DNA from: JASEHD01 sp964471945
GTDB taxonomy: Bacteria > Bacteroidota > Ignavibacteria > UBA10030 > SZUA-254
Direction of reading: 5' to 3'
DNA: 15,401 nucleotides
Assembly (NCBI GenBank): GCA_964471945.1
Contig: CAYYIJ010000059.1
Coordinates: forward strand, 1 to 15,401
Each line of letters starts with the position of its first letter. The stretch's first letter is position 1. The translations under genes were made by a program, and so were the position numbers. The notes under the pieces were generated by a model. The model ran no database searches and was not told the DNA's origin. It was given only the letters and a program-made list of their open reading frames with translations. Shown one piece after another: positions 1 through 7,072 of this stretch.

Positions 1-63
1 AAGCGGACCTTCAAAAATAGGAAGTTTTACACGGTACATTCTTCAATTTATAAAAATAAAAAA

Positions 64-112
64 ACCCCACTTCTTTAATCATATAGAACGACCTTGATAA
101 AAGAAAAGGGGT
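64..112 (-). terminator. Probable terminator after the T9SS propeller gene
   Basis: Two arms, 64-76 and 100-112, are complementary at 11 of 13 positions (ACCCC...TTCTTT against AAAGAA..GGGGT) around a 23-nt spacer. Read on the minus strand, the hairpin is followed by a T-rich stretch (complement of 50-63). It lies 20-70 nt past the stop codon at 133, which fits an intrinsic terminator for that gene. The loop is longer than usual, so confidence is moderate. Bases 1-60 hold no gene that I can recognise. Confidence 0.5.
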
Positions 113-132
113 GTGAAAAAACGTTTTAAATT

Positions 133-1452
133 TTACTTCATCAATAATAGTTTACCTGTTTGAGAAGTATTTGCCGACTGAACACGATAAAAGTATGAAC
201 CACTTGGAAAGTTTGAAGCATCCCAGTTGATTTCATGTCTACCGCTGTGCAGATAACCGTCTATCAGGCGTGCTACTTCTTGTCCGGTTGTATTATAGAT
301 TATCAATGATATATTACCATTATCTCTCAACACAAATGGAATTACTGCATTTGGATTGAATGGATTCGGATAACTTTGCTCTAAAATAATCGACATCGGA
401 ATCTCACTATTAGCAAATTCAGGCGCTTTCACCATCGGCACTGGCGCCGAGCTTCGAAATATTTTCCCAAATGCTGTGCCTGTGAAAAGATAACCATTTG
501 AGCTAATTGTTATTGGTCGTACAAAAAGATCACCCCCCGAAATACCCGAGCTGATATCATGCCAATCTTCGCCGCTATTTGTAGATTTAAACACACCGTC
601 ACCATAACCGGTTGCATAGAGATCACCAGCAGGTGTTATTGCAATAGATAGTATATAGTGCGGCAGATAGGTAGTGTCGTACAATCTTGTATTACTTTCA
701 ATTGGTGTCCATGATTTGATAACTGTATCGGATAAACCCGAGTTCATATGTTTTAATGTATCCGATGTAGTCCGTTTTACAATTCCATAATCGGTACCAA
801 TAAATAAACTACTATCTGGACTAATTGTGAAACAATTTATTCTATTTTCAGGAAATCCAATATTAAGCCATTTTTTCTTTTCTTCACTCCATTGGTAGAT
901 ACCATCACGATAGGTACCGGCAAGTAATCTATTTTTCTTATCTCGAATTATTGTAAACACTTTTCCCCCAAGCAAACCATTATTAAAATTCGTCCAAGTA
1001 TTCCCGCCATCAACGGAACGTCTTAAGCCACTTCCCATTCCAACGTAAACAGTTTCATTCGAAGCAAAGAAGAATGAAGTAATGATAGACTCATAAGTAG
1101 TATCAATAAAAATTCTTTCCCAAGTTGAACCATTATTTGCTGAACGATAGGCATTTCCCATACTACCTCCCGCATAGATAGTGCCATTAGGGCTGATTGC
1201 TAAACAGAAAAAATGAGATTTTGAAATACTTGTAGATACAATTTCCCAGTTATCACCGTTATTAGTTGAACGAAGGATCCCTCCACCAGCAGTAGCTACG
1301 AATAAATTACCATTTGCCGTAGAAACTATGCTGTTAATCGGATAAGTGTTGGTTAGCGAGCCAATAGGTTGCCAAAAATTGGCATATACTGCTCCGAAAG
1401 TTAATAATATTGAAAACGCGATTGCAATAACAAAACGTAAACTAATGCTCAT
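133..1452 (-). CDS. Secreted beta-propeller (Asp-box) protein with T9SS sorting domain
   Basis: 439-residue exported protein. Residues 1-24 form a Sec signal peptide (hydrophobic core VIAIAFSILLTFG, then AVYA). Residues 25-335 are a repeat domain with four Asp-box motifs of the S-x-D/N-x-G-x-x-W type at 62-69, 104-111, 146-153 and 290-297. These are separated by strands like 'LFVATAGGGILRS', as in sialidase/YCF48-like propellers. Residues about 354-439 are a type IX secretion C-terminal sorting domain (YPNPFNP near 361, then GQEVARL, W-x-A-x-x-F-P-S-G-x-Y-F-Y and a final KLLLMK). The protein should therefore cross the outer membrane through the Por system. A TTG four codons upstream is open, but the ATG at 1452 has GAGG six nt before it and is preferred. 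No catalytic residues were recognised, so it may be a structural or adhesive surface protein rather than an enzyme. Confidence 0.85.
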   Translation of the reverse strand: MSISLRFVIAIAFSILLTFGAVYANFWQPIGSLTNTYPINSIVSTANGNLFVATAGGGILRSTNNGDNWEIVSTSISKSHFFCLAISPNGTIYAGGSMGNAYRSANNGSTWERIFIDTTYESIITSFFFASNETVYVGMGSGLRRSVDGGNTWTNFNNGLLGGKVFTIIRDKKNRLLAGTYRDGIYQWSEEKKKWLNIGFPENRINCFTISPDSSLFIGTDYGIVKRTTSDTLKHMNSGLSDTVIKSWTPIESNTRLYDTTYLPHYILSIAITPAGDLYATGYGDGVFKSTNSGEDWHDISSGISGGDLFVRPITISSNGYLFTGTAFGKIFRSSAPVPMVKAPEFANSEIPMSIILEQSYPNPFNPNAVIPFVLRDNGNISLIIYNTTGQEVARLIDGYLHSGRHEINWDASNFPSGSYFYRVQSANTSQTGKLLLMK

Positions 1453-1515
1453 ACTAAACCTCAATATAAATTTTATTGTAATGGAAAATGTATAAAATAT
1501 TTATGATTCAACAAT

Positions 1516-1547
1516 CAAATATACAAAAAAAATATTCTAAAATGCAA
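1516..1547 (-). promoter_or_regulatory. Candidate Bacteroidota-type promoter for the propeller gene
   Basis: In the 108-bp gap between trpS and the propeller gene, the minus strand reads TATATTTG (1523-1516), which matches the Bacteroidota -7 consensus TAnnTTTG. A TTG lies 21 nt upstream (1547-1545), about where the -33 TTTG element is expected. This would give a leader of roughly 55 nt before the ATG at 1452. The gap is very AT-rich, so a chance match is possible. Confidence 0.35.
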
Positions 1548-1560
1548 TAAAAAATTAAAA

Positions 1561-2544
1561 TCACCCCAATTTCATTACACTATGGACTTCAGCCATAGTT
1601 TCCATAGCCGCGATTTTTGCCCTTTTTTCACCGTCGAGAAGGATATCATACACTTGCTGAGGATTGGATTCTAAGTTCATCCGTTTTTCGCGAATTGGAA
1701 ATAAATAATCGCTTATCCGATCCGCCACCCGCAATTTACAATCGACACAACCAAGTGCGCCGCTCCTGCATCCCGCAGCTATTTCCGGTGTCTCTGATGA
1801 ATTAAACTTCTGATGATATGTGAAAACCAAACAAACTTCTGGCCGTCCCGAATCCCCTTTGCGGATTTTCTGTGGATCGGTAACAGCTTTTTTCAATTTT
1901 TGCTTAATCTCCTCGGGAGAATCGGAAAGTAAGATTGTATTTCCAGCCGATTTACTCATTTTCAAATTTCCATCTAAACCGGATAAACGTGGAAAGTTGG
2001 TTAATTTTGTTTCAGGTTCAGGGAAAACATTTCCAAATTGTAAATTAAAACGCCGAGCAATTTCTCGGGTTATCTCTACGTGTGGTACCTGATCCTCTCC
2101 TACCGGAACTGCTTCACCTTTATACAGTAGGATATCCGCTGATTGAAGAACGGGATAACCAAGATGTCCATAAATAATATTCTCGATATTTAAGTCACGC
2201 ACCTGTTCCTTGAGTGTGGGATTACGCTCCAGACGCGCTGTGGTAATAAGCATCGAGAAAATTAGATGAAGTTCTGTATGTTCCTTAATCTGTGATTGAC
2301 GAAAAACGGGACTGCGTTTAGGATCGATCCCAGCAGCCAACCAATCAATCAACATGTCGATTGAGTTATGATATAATTCTGAAGTATCCAAACTCGTTGT
2401 TAGTGCATGGTAATCTGCAATAAGATGAAAGTTTTGATATTCGTTTTGTAATGTAACCCAATTTTCTAAGGCGCCCACAAGATGCCCAATATGGAGTTTA
2501 CCTGTGGGACGCATCCCACTCAAAATTATTTTTTTATTATGCAA
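1561..2544 (-). CDS. trpS: Tryptophanyl-tRNA synthetase
   Basis: Cytoplasmic class I aminoacyl-tRNA synthetase that charges tRNA-Trp using ATP. At 327 residues it has the usual bacterial length. Seen: HIGH signature at 18-21 inside PTGKLHIGH, GEDQ at 149-152, KMSKS at 195-199, and the family's C-terminal CRSGALGCVDCK segment near 259-270. The start is TTG at 2544. An in-frame TAA lies three codons upstream, and the next ATG (codon 11) would remove the beta-strand before the HIGH loop. AAGGA sits about 10 nt before the TTG and overlaps the stop of the upstream HNH gene, which is only 13 bp away. The two genes are therefore probably co-transcribed and translationally coupled. The product is certain; the non-ATG start is very likely. 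Confidence 0.97.
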   Translation of the reverse strand: MHNKKIILSGMRPTGKLHIGHLVGALENWVTLQNEYQNFHLIADYHALTTSLDTSELYHNSIDMLIDWLAAGIDPKRSPVFRQSQIKEHTELHLIFSMLITTARLERNPTLKEQVRDLNIENIIYGHLGYPVLQSADILLYKGEAVPVGEDQVPHVEITREIARRFNLQFGNVFPEPETKLTNFPRLSGLDGNLKMSKSAGNTILLSDSPEEIKQKLKKAVTDPQKIRKGDSGRPEVCLVFTYHQKFNSSETPEIAAGCRSGALGCVDCKLRVADRISDYLFPIREKRMNLESNPQQVYDILLDGEKRAKIAAMETMAEVHSVMKLG

Positions 2545-2557
2545 AAATACTTAATCC

Positions 2558-3019
2558 TTAATTCATGAATAGATAAGGTTTCCATCGCTCATCGATATTC
2601 CCGATGAAATGCCGGATGAAAGTAACGTGATTCGGGCGCATCGGCTTTCGTAACAATTTCATGTGAGATTCTTCGGGTGTCCGATCACCCTTCCGGTTGT
2701 TACATTCGACACAAGCAGTAACGAGATTTTCCCACGTCTCTTCACCTAATCTCGCTTTCGGAACTATATGATCGATCGTCAACGTTGAATCGTTCTGTCC
2801 ACAATATTGACATCGATGACCATCGCGCCTCAGAATATTTTTTCTTGATAGTATTATTTTCTTGTATGGAACATGGACGTAAACACCAAGACGCACAATG
2901 CTTGGGAATGGCATTGACATCGAAACTGAACGGATCTGTTTTCCATCGTAAGCTTCTATAAGTTCTGCTTTACCAAGGAATAAGAGAATAATTGCTTTTT
3001 TAACATTACAAACACTCAT
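2558..3019 (-). CDS. HNH endonuclease-family protein (5' end uncertain)
   Basis: Small HNH nuclease-family protein. In the 153 residues from the ATG at 3019 it carries a zinc-ribbon HNH core: C70-x-x-C73, D83-H84 (TIDHIVP), C103-x-x-C106, then NNRKG to K110. The C-terminus (RRPNH-like, ending ERWKPYLF) matches the orphan HNH proteins common in FCB genomes. Their cellular role is not well established. The ATG at 3019 has no Shine-Dalgarno. The reading frame stays open upstream to 3124 and encodes KVLILNQNYEP directly before this ATG, which I recognise as the conserved family N-terminus. The true product therefore probably starts earlier, possibly at a GTT at 3100 (180 residues), but no ATG, GTG or TTG exists there. 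It forms an operon with trpS. Confidence 0.85.
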   Translation of the reverse strand: MSVCNVKKAIILLFLGKAELIEAYDGKQIRSVSMSMPFPSIVRLGVYVHVPYKKIILSRKNILRRDGHRCQYCGQNDSTLTIDHIVPKARLGEETWENLVTACVECNNRKGDRTPEESHMKLLRKPMRPNHVTFIRHFIGNIDERWKPYLFMN

Positions 3020-3097
3020 CGGTTCATAGTTTTGATTTAGGATGAGTACTTTACTGTTAAGCTTCCCGCTTGAATATGTTAAGTAATGCGCACTGAA

Positions 3098-3122
3098 AAC
3101 TTCGACACCTCCTTTAGTGTCA
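3098..3122 (-). promoter_or_regulatory. Strong Shine-Dalgarno in a small hairpin ahead of the HNH gene
   Basis: On the minus strand GACAC (3121-3117) pairs with GTGTC (3108-3104). The loop contains most of AAAGGAGGTG, the best Shine-Dalgarno in the window. No ATG/GTG/TTG lies at normal spacing in the HNH frame; the codon 7 nt after GGAGG is GTT at 3100, in frame with the HNH protein. A short GTG-initiated leader (ending TAA about 30 nt after the SD) in another frame is an alternative user of this site. Confidence 0.55.
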
Positions 3123-3153
3123 ATTCAAAATTATTTTAATGATAATTATATAA

Positions 3154-3182
3154 AATATATCATAATTATTCTAATTTGTCAA
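3154..3182 (-). promoter_or_regulatory. Sigma70-type promoter for HNH-trpS
   Basis: On the minus strand a perfect -35 box TTGACA (3182-3177) is followed by a 17-nt spacer and TATATT (3159-3154), a 5/6 match to the -10 box. Transcription would begin near 3147, about 30 nt before the strong Shine-Dalgarno at about 3117-3107. This places the intended translation start of the operon well upstream of the ATG at 3019. Confidence 0.7.
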
Positions 3183-3303
3183 GAAATGTTAGTTCATAGA
3201 AATTGGATATTAAGTAAATAAAAATAACATCTTAACTGCTATGAAAATAGGAGCGGAAAACAGGGGTTATGTCCTGCGGCTATGCGCAACACCCAGCCTT
3301 CTC

Positions 3304-3393
3304 GTCATGCTGACATTCTTTTGGTCAGCATCTAAGCCTAGCCAACTGAGGATTGCTCGGTTAAGATTCCGACCAGAAACATGTCGGAATGAC
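3304..3393. repeat. Inverted pair of REP-like palindromic units (BIME-like)
   Basis: Two 35-nt units lie head-on in opposite orientation: 3304-3338 on plus and 3393-3359 on minus, separated by 20 nt. They are identical at 26 of 35 positions. Each begins with GTCAT and folds into an 8-bp stem with a 9-nt loop: ATGCTGAC/GTCAGCAT at 3307-3314/3324-3331, and ATTCCGAC/GTCGGAAT at 3366-3373/3383-3390. The spacer and its edge form a third hairpin, AACTGAG/CTCGGTT (3344-3350/3356-3362). The layout resembles REP/BIME elements, which are mobilised by IS200-like RAYT transposases. No transposase is present here. Overlapping short ORFs on both strands look non-coding. Confidence 0.7.
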
Positions 3394-3441
3394 GGGTTTG
3401 CAGTATTTTCATTCTCGGTGGTGAACGCCAGTTCATGAACG

Positions 3442-3616
3442 CTGATGTTACGCACAGAACTAAATAATCATCTTTGCGAACCTTTGCGTTCTTTGCGTCA
3501 TTGCGGTTCCTCTTCATTTCCAAGAGCAATTTAGCATTTTGGTTAAACGCAGAGTCGCACAGGACGCAAAGACACGTGAAAATTTTGTGATAAACCATTT
3601 TCTTGCGTAACATCAG
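3442..3616. repeat. 175-bp MITE-like element with 13-bp terminal inverted repeats
   Basis: CTGATGTTACGCA at 3442-3454 is the exact reverse complement of 3604-3616. Inside, the left arm carries CTTTGCG at 3472, 3482 and 3491, then TTGCGG at 3501. The right arm carries the same motif inverted (CGCAAAG at 3565-3571, with related CGCAGAG and TCGCAC at 3548-3560). The two arms thus look like diverged inverted copies. The perfect palindrome GTTCATGAAC abuts it at 3431-3440. No target-site duplication and no open reading frame worth calling are visible. A non-autonomous mobile element is one reading; a structured intergenic repeat is another. Between 3183 and 3303 and at 3617-3650 I see nothing further. 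Confidence 0.55.
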
Positions 3617-3653
3617 ATCTTAAGTAATCGGGAATGGTATGATAGACGAAGAA

Positions 3654-3683
3654 AAGCCCCGACACAATGACGGGGCTTCTTTT
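3654..3683 (-). terminator. Intrinsic terminator of the pfkB-mtnA-recO-degP operon
   Basis: Perfect 8-bp GC-rich stem AAGCCCCG (3654-3661) / CGGGGCTT (3671-3678) with a 9-nt loop, 14 nt past the degP stop. T-rich tracts follow on both strands (CTTCTTTT on plus, TTTTCTTC on minus), so it could act in both directions. Only the minus strand has a gene feeding into it. Confidence 0.85.
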
Positions 3684-3696
3684 CAATCACCTGAAT

Positions 3697-5223
3697 CTAT
3701 TCATTTGGAATTTGGACTGCGTAGAATCCAATTCCATCACTCTTTTTGATTCTAAACAATATTGCCTCACCAGGTTTACGTTTATCAATAACGTTCTTTA
3801 AGTCCTTTGGAGAATGCATTTCTATTTTGTCCGCTTCCAACAGAATGTCGCCTGTTCTTATCATATTGTTAAACGCTTCGCCATATGGTTTTGCTTCACT
3901 CACGAAGATACCATTATCCGTTCCATGTTTTTTCTTTTCTTCCGATGTCATTTGTCTAACAGTTAAGCCGAGATTATCAAATGTCAATGGTTTCATAGAT
4001 AATTCATCTTTATCTTCTATATCCTTGGAAGGTTCTTGTTGAGTATCAGCGTTCGCAATATCCGCTTCTTTTCTTTGTTTAAGAGTTATTTTTTTCTCGA
4101 TCACTTTTCTATCACGGAATATTTTTAATATCACTACATCATCAGGATGCCTTCGAGCAATCAGTGCTTGCACTTCGTTAGGCGCTTTCACTTCTTTTCC
4201 ATCAATAGCAAGTATTACGTCTCCCTCCTTTAAACCAGCAGACTCAGCGGGACTATCAGCATCAATTTTTTGAATTATAGCACCCTCAGGTTTTTCCAAA
4301 CCGAGAGCTTTCGCCATCGCCTGTGTTACCGGATTCATCCCAATGCCAACGTATGCTCGTCTAACCTTACCCGTCTTAATGATATCTTCTGCTACTGCTT
4401 TTGCGAGATTAATCGGAATTGCAAATCCATAACCTTGATAGAACCGGTTTGTTGTAGCAATTGCAGTATTAATACCAATAACCTCACCGTTGAGATTCAC
4501 TAATGGTCCACCACTATTTCCCGGATTGATTGCCGCATCTGTTTGTATAAAATTTTCAATCCCCAAGCCGCCTGCTTCTCGCAGGATATCAATACTCCTG
4601 CCTATAGCGCTCACGATACCTGCTGTAACCGTTCCTTGTAATCCGAGTGGATTTCCAATAGCAACTACCATTTCACCAATTTCGAGTTCATCAGAATCGC
4701 CGAGTGGCGCGGTTGGCAAATCTTTTCTGTCAACCTTGATTACGGCTAAATCAGTCGTAGGATCTGTGCCGATAATTTTCGCTTTTTCAATTCGTCCATC
4801 ATTGAATTTCACCTCGATCTTCTTTTCATCAGCATCTTTCACAACATGATTATTCGTCATTATATAACCATCGTTACTAATTATGAATCCCGATCCACCT
4901 CCCATTTGAGGTATATCTGGTATACGATCTTGAGGTCCGAAGAAATGAAAGAAATCTCTCAGGTCCTGTGTACCTTTTTTCTCTTTTGTCGTAACAGTTA
5001 TTGAAACCACCGTAGGTGAAATTGATTTACTGACATCAATGAATGCCCTACTCAATGTTTTGTAATCCGGATTGTTGATCTGGCTCTGTGCACCCAGCTT
5101 TGCCTGCGGATCACCCGCGAATCCCTGTAACACACCTAATTGGAAATTCGATACCAGCACAACTCCGAAAATAATTCCAATAAAAATTAAAAATATTGCC
5201 GCCAGAATTGATTTTTTTGTCAT
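3697..5223 (-). CDS. degP: Do/DegP-family (HtrA) periplasmic serine protease
   Basis: Envelope quality-control protease of family S1C, 508 residues. Residues 5-28 are an uncleaved anchor or signal segment, so it is either periplasmic or tethered to the inner membrane. The catalytic triad is visible: H126 (MTNNHVV), D158 (TTDLAVIKV) and S237 (NPGNSGGPL). PDZ1 spans about 288-382 (YVGIGM, then SPAESAGLKEGDVILAIDG). A lysine- and acid-rich linker (383-412) leads to a shorter, diverged PDZ2 at about 412-505, which keeps MIRTGDILLEAD. The ATG at 5223 has AAGGAG 10 nt upstream. It is the last gene of the operon and is followed by a terminator. Whether it is DegP, DegQ or DegS-like cannot be settled, but two PDZ domains argue against DegS. 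Confidence 0.95.
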   Translation of the reverse strand: MTKKSILAAIFLIFIGIIFGVVLVSNFQLGVLQGFAGDPQAKLGAQSQINNPDYKTLSRAFIDVSKSISPTVVSITVTTKEKKGTQDLRDFFHFFGPQDRIPDIPQMGGGSGFIISNDGYIMTNNHVVKDADEKKIEVKFNDGRIEKAKIIGTDPTTDLAVIKVDRKDLPTAPLGDSDELEIGEMVVAIGNPLGLQGTVTAGIVSAIGRSIDILREAGGLGIENFIQTDAAINPGNSGGPLVNLNGEVIGINTAIATTNRFYQGYGFAIPINLAKAVAEDIIKTGKVRRAYVGIGMNPVTQAMAKALGLEKPEGAIIQKIDADSPAESAGLKEGDVILAIDGKEVKAPNEVQALIARRHPDDVVILKIFRDRKVIEKKITLKQRKEADIANADTQQEPSKDIEDKDELSMKPLTFDNLGLTVRQMTSEEKKKHGTDNGIFVSEAKPYGEAFNNMIRTGDILLEADKIEMHSPKDLKNVIDKRKPGEAILFRIKKSDGIGFYAVQIPNE

Positions 5224-5261
5224 CTTTAATTAACTCCTTTTAATTCTAAATTATACGATTA

Positions 5262-6041
5262 TTAATTATTAGTCTTTCCAAACACTTGCTTGGATTTTAG
5301 AGTACGTAATCCAGTAATATGATATTGTAAATATGTCCATATGAAGCTTTCTAACTTTATATTCGTTTTCTCATTAATGTCTTCCGACATAACTGTTTCT
5401 ATATCCTTTGATGCGGCGATATGTTGAAGGATTTTCAACTCATACCCTGAAAGCGAACACATCTGATCATCAATTTTTGAACATCGCAAACACACCAAAC
5501 CACCTTGCTTTATGCGGAATCTAAATGTCTGTTCATCTTTAATCGTTGTTAGCTTTTTATTACACGAGACACAATGATCAAAAGATAGTTGAAATCCAAA
5601 TTCCTTAGCTAATTGTATTTCAAAATAATATAACAAATTTATTGGATTATGGGTTGCATGGTTTAAAGCGTTTAAAGAATTTACAAGTACATTGAAAAAA
5701 GGAATGTTCCTTTCGTGTCCATGTATAACTATCATAACTATCTCTATCATCGACATCCCAATAGCCATTTTATCAATATCTTCATAGAGATATCTAAATT
5801 GCTTCATCAAATCACAATTGGAAACGGTTTGAATATCACGCCCATCTTTTTTATAAAATATAAGCGAAACATACGACATTGGCTGAAGCGAAGAACCGTA
5901 CTTATTTTTGGGCTGACGCGCCCCTTTAACTATTCCGGTAATTTTTCCAAATTGCCGTGTATAGAATGTTACTATCTTGCTTGTTTCCTTGAAATCAATC
6001 GACTTCAATACAACCGCCTCCGTTTTAATAATTGTGCTCAT
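5262..6041 (-). CDS. recO: DNA repair protein RecO
   Basis: Recombination mediator of the RecF pathway. With RecR it loads RecA onto SSB-coated single-stranded DNA and anneals strands. At 259 residues it has the typical length. Residues 1-80 form the OB-fold (TEAVVLKSIDFKETSKIV, then GKITGIVKGARQPK, a classic RecO start). The C-terminal helical domain contains a zinc site with C157-x-x-C160 and C184-x-x-C187. Its ATG at 6041 directly follows the mtnA stop with no gap and no clear Shine-Dalgarno, so translation is probably coupled to mtnA. No functional link between RecO and methionine salvage is known; this is probably operon packing. Confidence 0.95.
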   Translation of the reverse strand: MSTIIKTEAVVLKSIDFKETSKIVTFYTRQFGKITGIVKGARQPKNKYGSSLQPMSYVSLIFYKKDGRDIQTVSNCDLMKQFRYLYEDIDKMAIGMSMIEIVMIVIHGHERNIPFFNVLVNSLNALNHATHNPINLLYYFEIQLAKEFGFQLSFDHCVSCNKKLTTIKDEQTFRFRIKQGGLVCLRCSKIDDQMCSLSGYELKILQHIAASKDIETVMSEDINEKTNIKLESFIWTYLQYHITGLRTLKSKQVFGKTNN

Positions 6042-7064
6042 TTAATCTGTCGATCTTGGAAAATTATATGGCGGATAATAGATTTGCCTATCAGTGATTA
6101 TTGCGGCAATTAGTGTTGATGGTGTAATATCAAATGCGGGTGAATAGACTTTAACGTTTTCTGGTGTTATACGCTTACCAAAACAATCTGAAATTTCATC
6201 ACCATGCCGTTCTTCTATCGGTATATTCTTTCCAGAAAAAATCTGAAGATCAACAGTAGATGATGGAGCTGCAATGTAGAATGGTATTCTATGATATTTT
6301 GCAATAACTGCGAGGTTGTACGTCCCTATTTTGTTTGCAGTATCTCCATTGGCAGCTATTCTATCAGCACCTGTTATGATCATATCAATTTTCCGTTTCT
6401 GCAATAGGAATGCTGCCGTGCTATCAGTTATCAATGTAACATCAATGCCATACTTCATCAATTCCAATGTTGTTAGACGAGCACCTTGAAGAAGGGGCCT
6501 CGTTTCACAAGCGTAAACCTTGATTGACTTCCCTTGCCGACACGCTGTTGTGATTATGCTTTGTGCAGTTCCTGCACCACCGGTTGCGAAAGCTCCAGTG
6601 TTACAATGCGTTATGATAGTATCACCGTGCTGAACAAGCTCCGCACCATTAGCACCAATCTTCGTGCACATCTCTGCATTTTCATGATGAATTTTAAGAG
6701 CTTCATCAACAAGAGATCGTCTTGCCTGTTCGATAGTAATACACTTATCTAAAACTCTTTTCATTCTTTCTAATGCCCAAAATAGGTTAACCGCTGTTGG
6801 TCGTGTTGAACCAAGTTCATTCATTACACCATTAATGTTTTCATAAAAGGATTGCAAATCTTTCTCAACTGGATGAATCGCTGCCAGTGCAACACCGTAT
6901 GCCGCCGCCACACCGATGAGTGGCGCTCCACGAACTCTGAGCTTACGAATGGCTTCAGCTATTACTCGGTAATCATCTGTTTCTATATAAATTTCTTCCG
7001 AAGGGAGTTTTGTCTGCTCGATGAATCGGACAGTTCCACCAAGCCATTCTATTGCTGTAATCAT
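6042..7064 (-). CDS. mtnA: S-methyl-5-thioribose-1-phosphate isomerase
   Basis: Aldose-ketose isomerase of methionine salvage that converts 5-methylthioribose-1-phosphate to methylthioribulose-1-phosphate; cytoplasmic. 340 residues, normal for the family. Seen: RGAPLIG at 45-51, catalytic cysteine C154 in THCNTGAFATGGAGTA, ETRPLLQGARLT at 187-198, catalytic aspartate D234 in TGADRIAANGDTANKIGT, and the C-terminal PAFDITPSTLIAAIIT. These features separate it from eIF2B subunits and from ribose-1,5-bisphosphate isomerase. The ATG at 7064 lies 8 nt after the kinase stop. No other salvage gene (mtnB, C, D, P) is in the window, so a role in the related 5-deoxyribose salvage is also possible. Confidence 0.95.
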   Translation of the reverse strand: MITAIEWLGGTVRFIEQTKLPSEEIYIETDDYRVIAEAIRKLRVRGAPLIGVAAAYGVALAAIHPVEKDLQSFYENINGVMNELGSTRPTAVNLFWALERMKRVLDKCITIEQARRSLVDEALKIHHENAEMCTKIGANGAELVQHGDTIITHCNTGAFATGGAGTAQSIITTACRQGKSIKVYACETRPLLQGARLTTLELMKYGIDVTLITDSTAAFLLQKRKIDMIITGADRIAANGDTANKIGTYNLAVIAKYHRIPFYIAAPSSTVDLQIFSGKNIPIEERHGDEISDCFGKRITPENVKVYSPAFDITPSTLIAAIITDRQIYYPPYNFPRSTD

Positions 7065-7072
7065 TGCATTCT

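Noticed and set aside
1..60. Possible end of a gene entering from the left edge
   Set aside because: All three plus frames are short and unrecognisable; nothing distinguishes coding from non-coding.
3470..3575. TTTGCG repeats as a possible CRISPR array
   Set aside because: The units are only 7 nt with 2-3-nt gaps and invert midway. There is no repeat of about 25-40 nt, no unique spacers and no cas genes.
3241..3613. Open frames on both strands in the repeat block (about 60-90 codons)
   Set aside because: They run through the REP hairpins and the inverted-repeat element, have no family resemblance or Shine-Dalgarno, and overlap one another; they are by-products of higher-GC repeat sequence.
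4490..4849. 119-codon plus-strand ORF opposite degP
   Set aside because: It is antisense to the conserved catalytic domain of the protease and has a low-complexity serine/isoleucine composition; a mirror of the real gene.
5715..6113. 132-codon plus-strand ORF opposite recO/mtnA
   Set aside because: It crosses the junction of two well-supported genes on the other strand and resembles no family.
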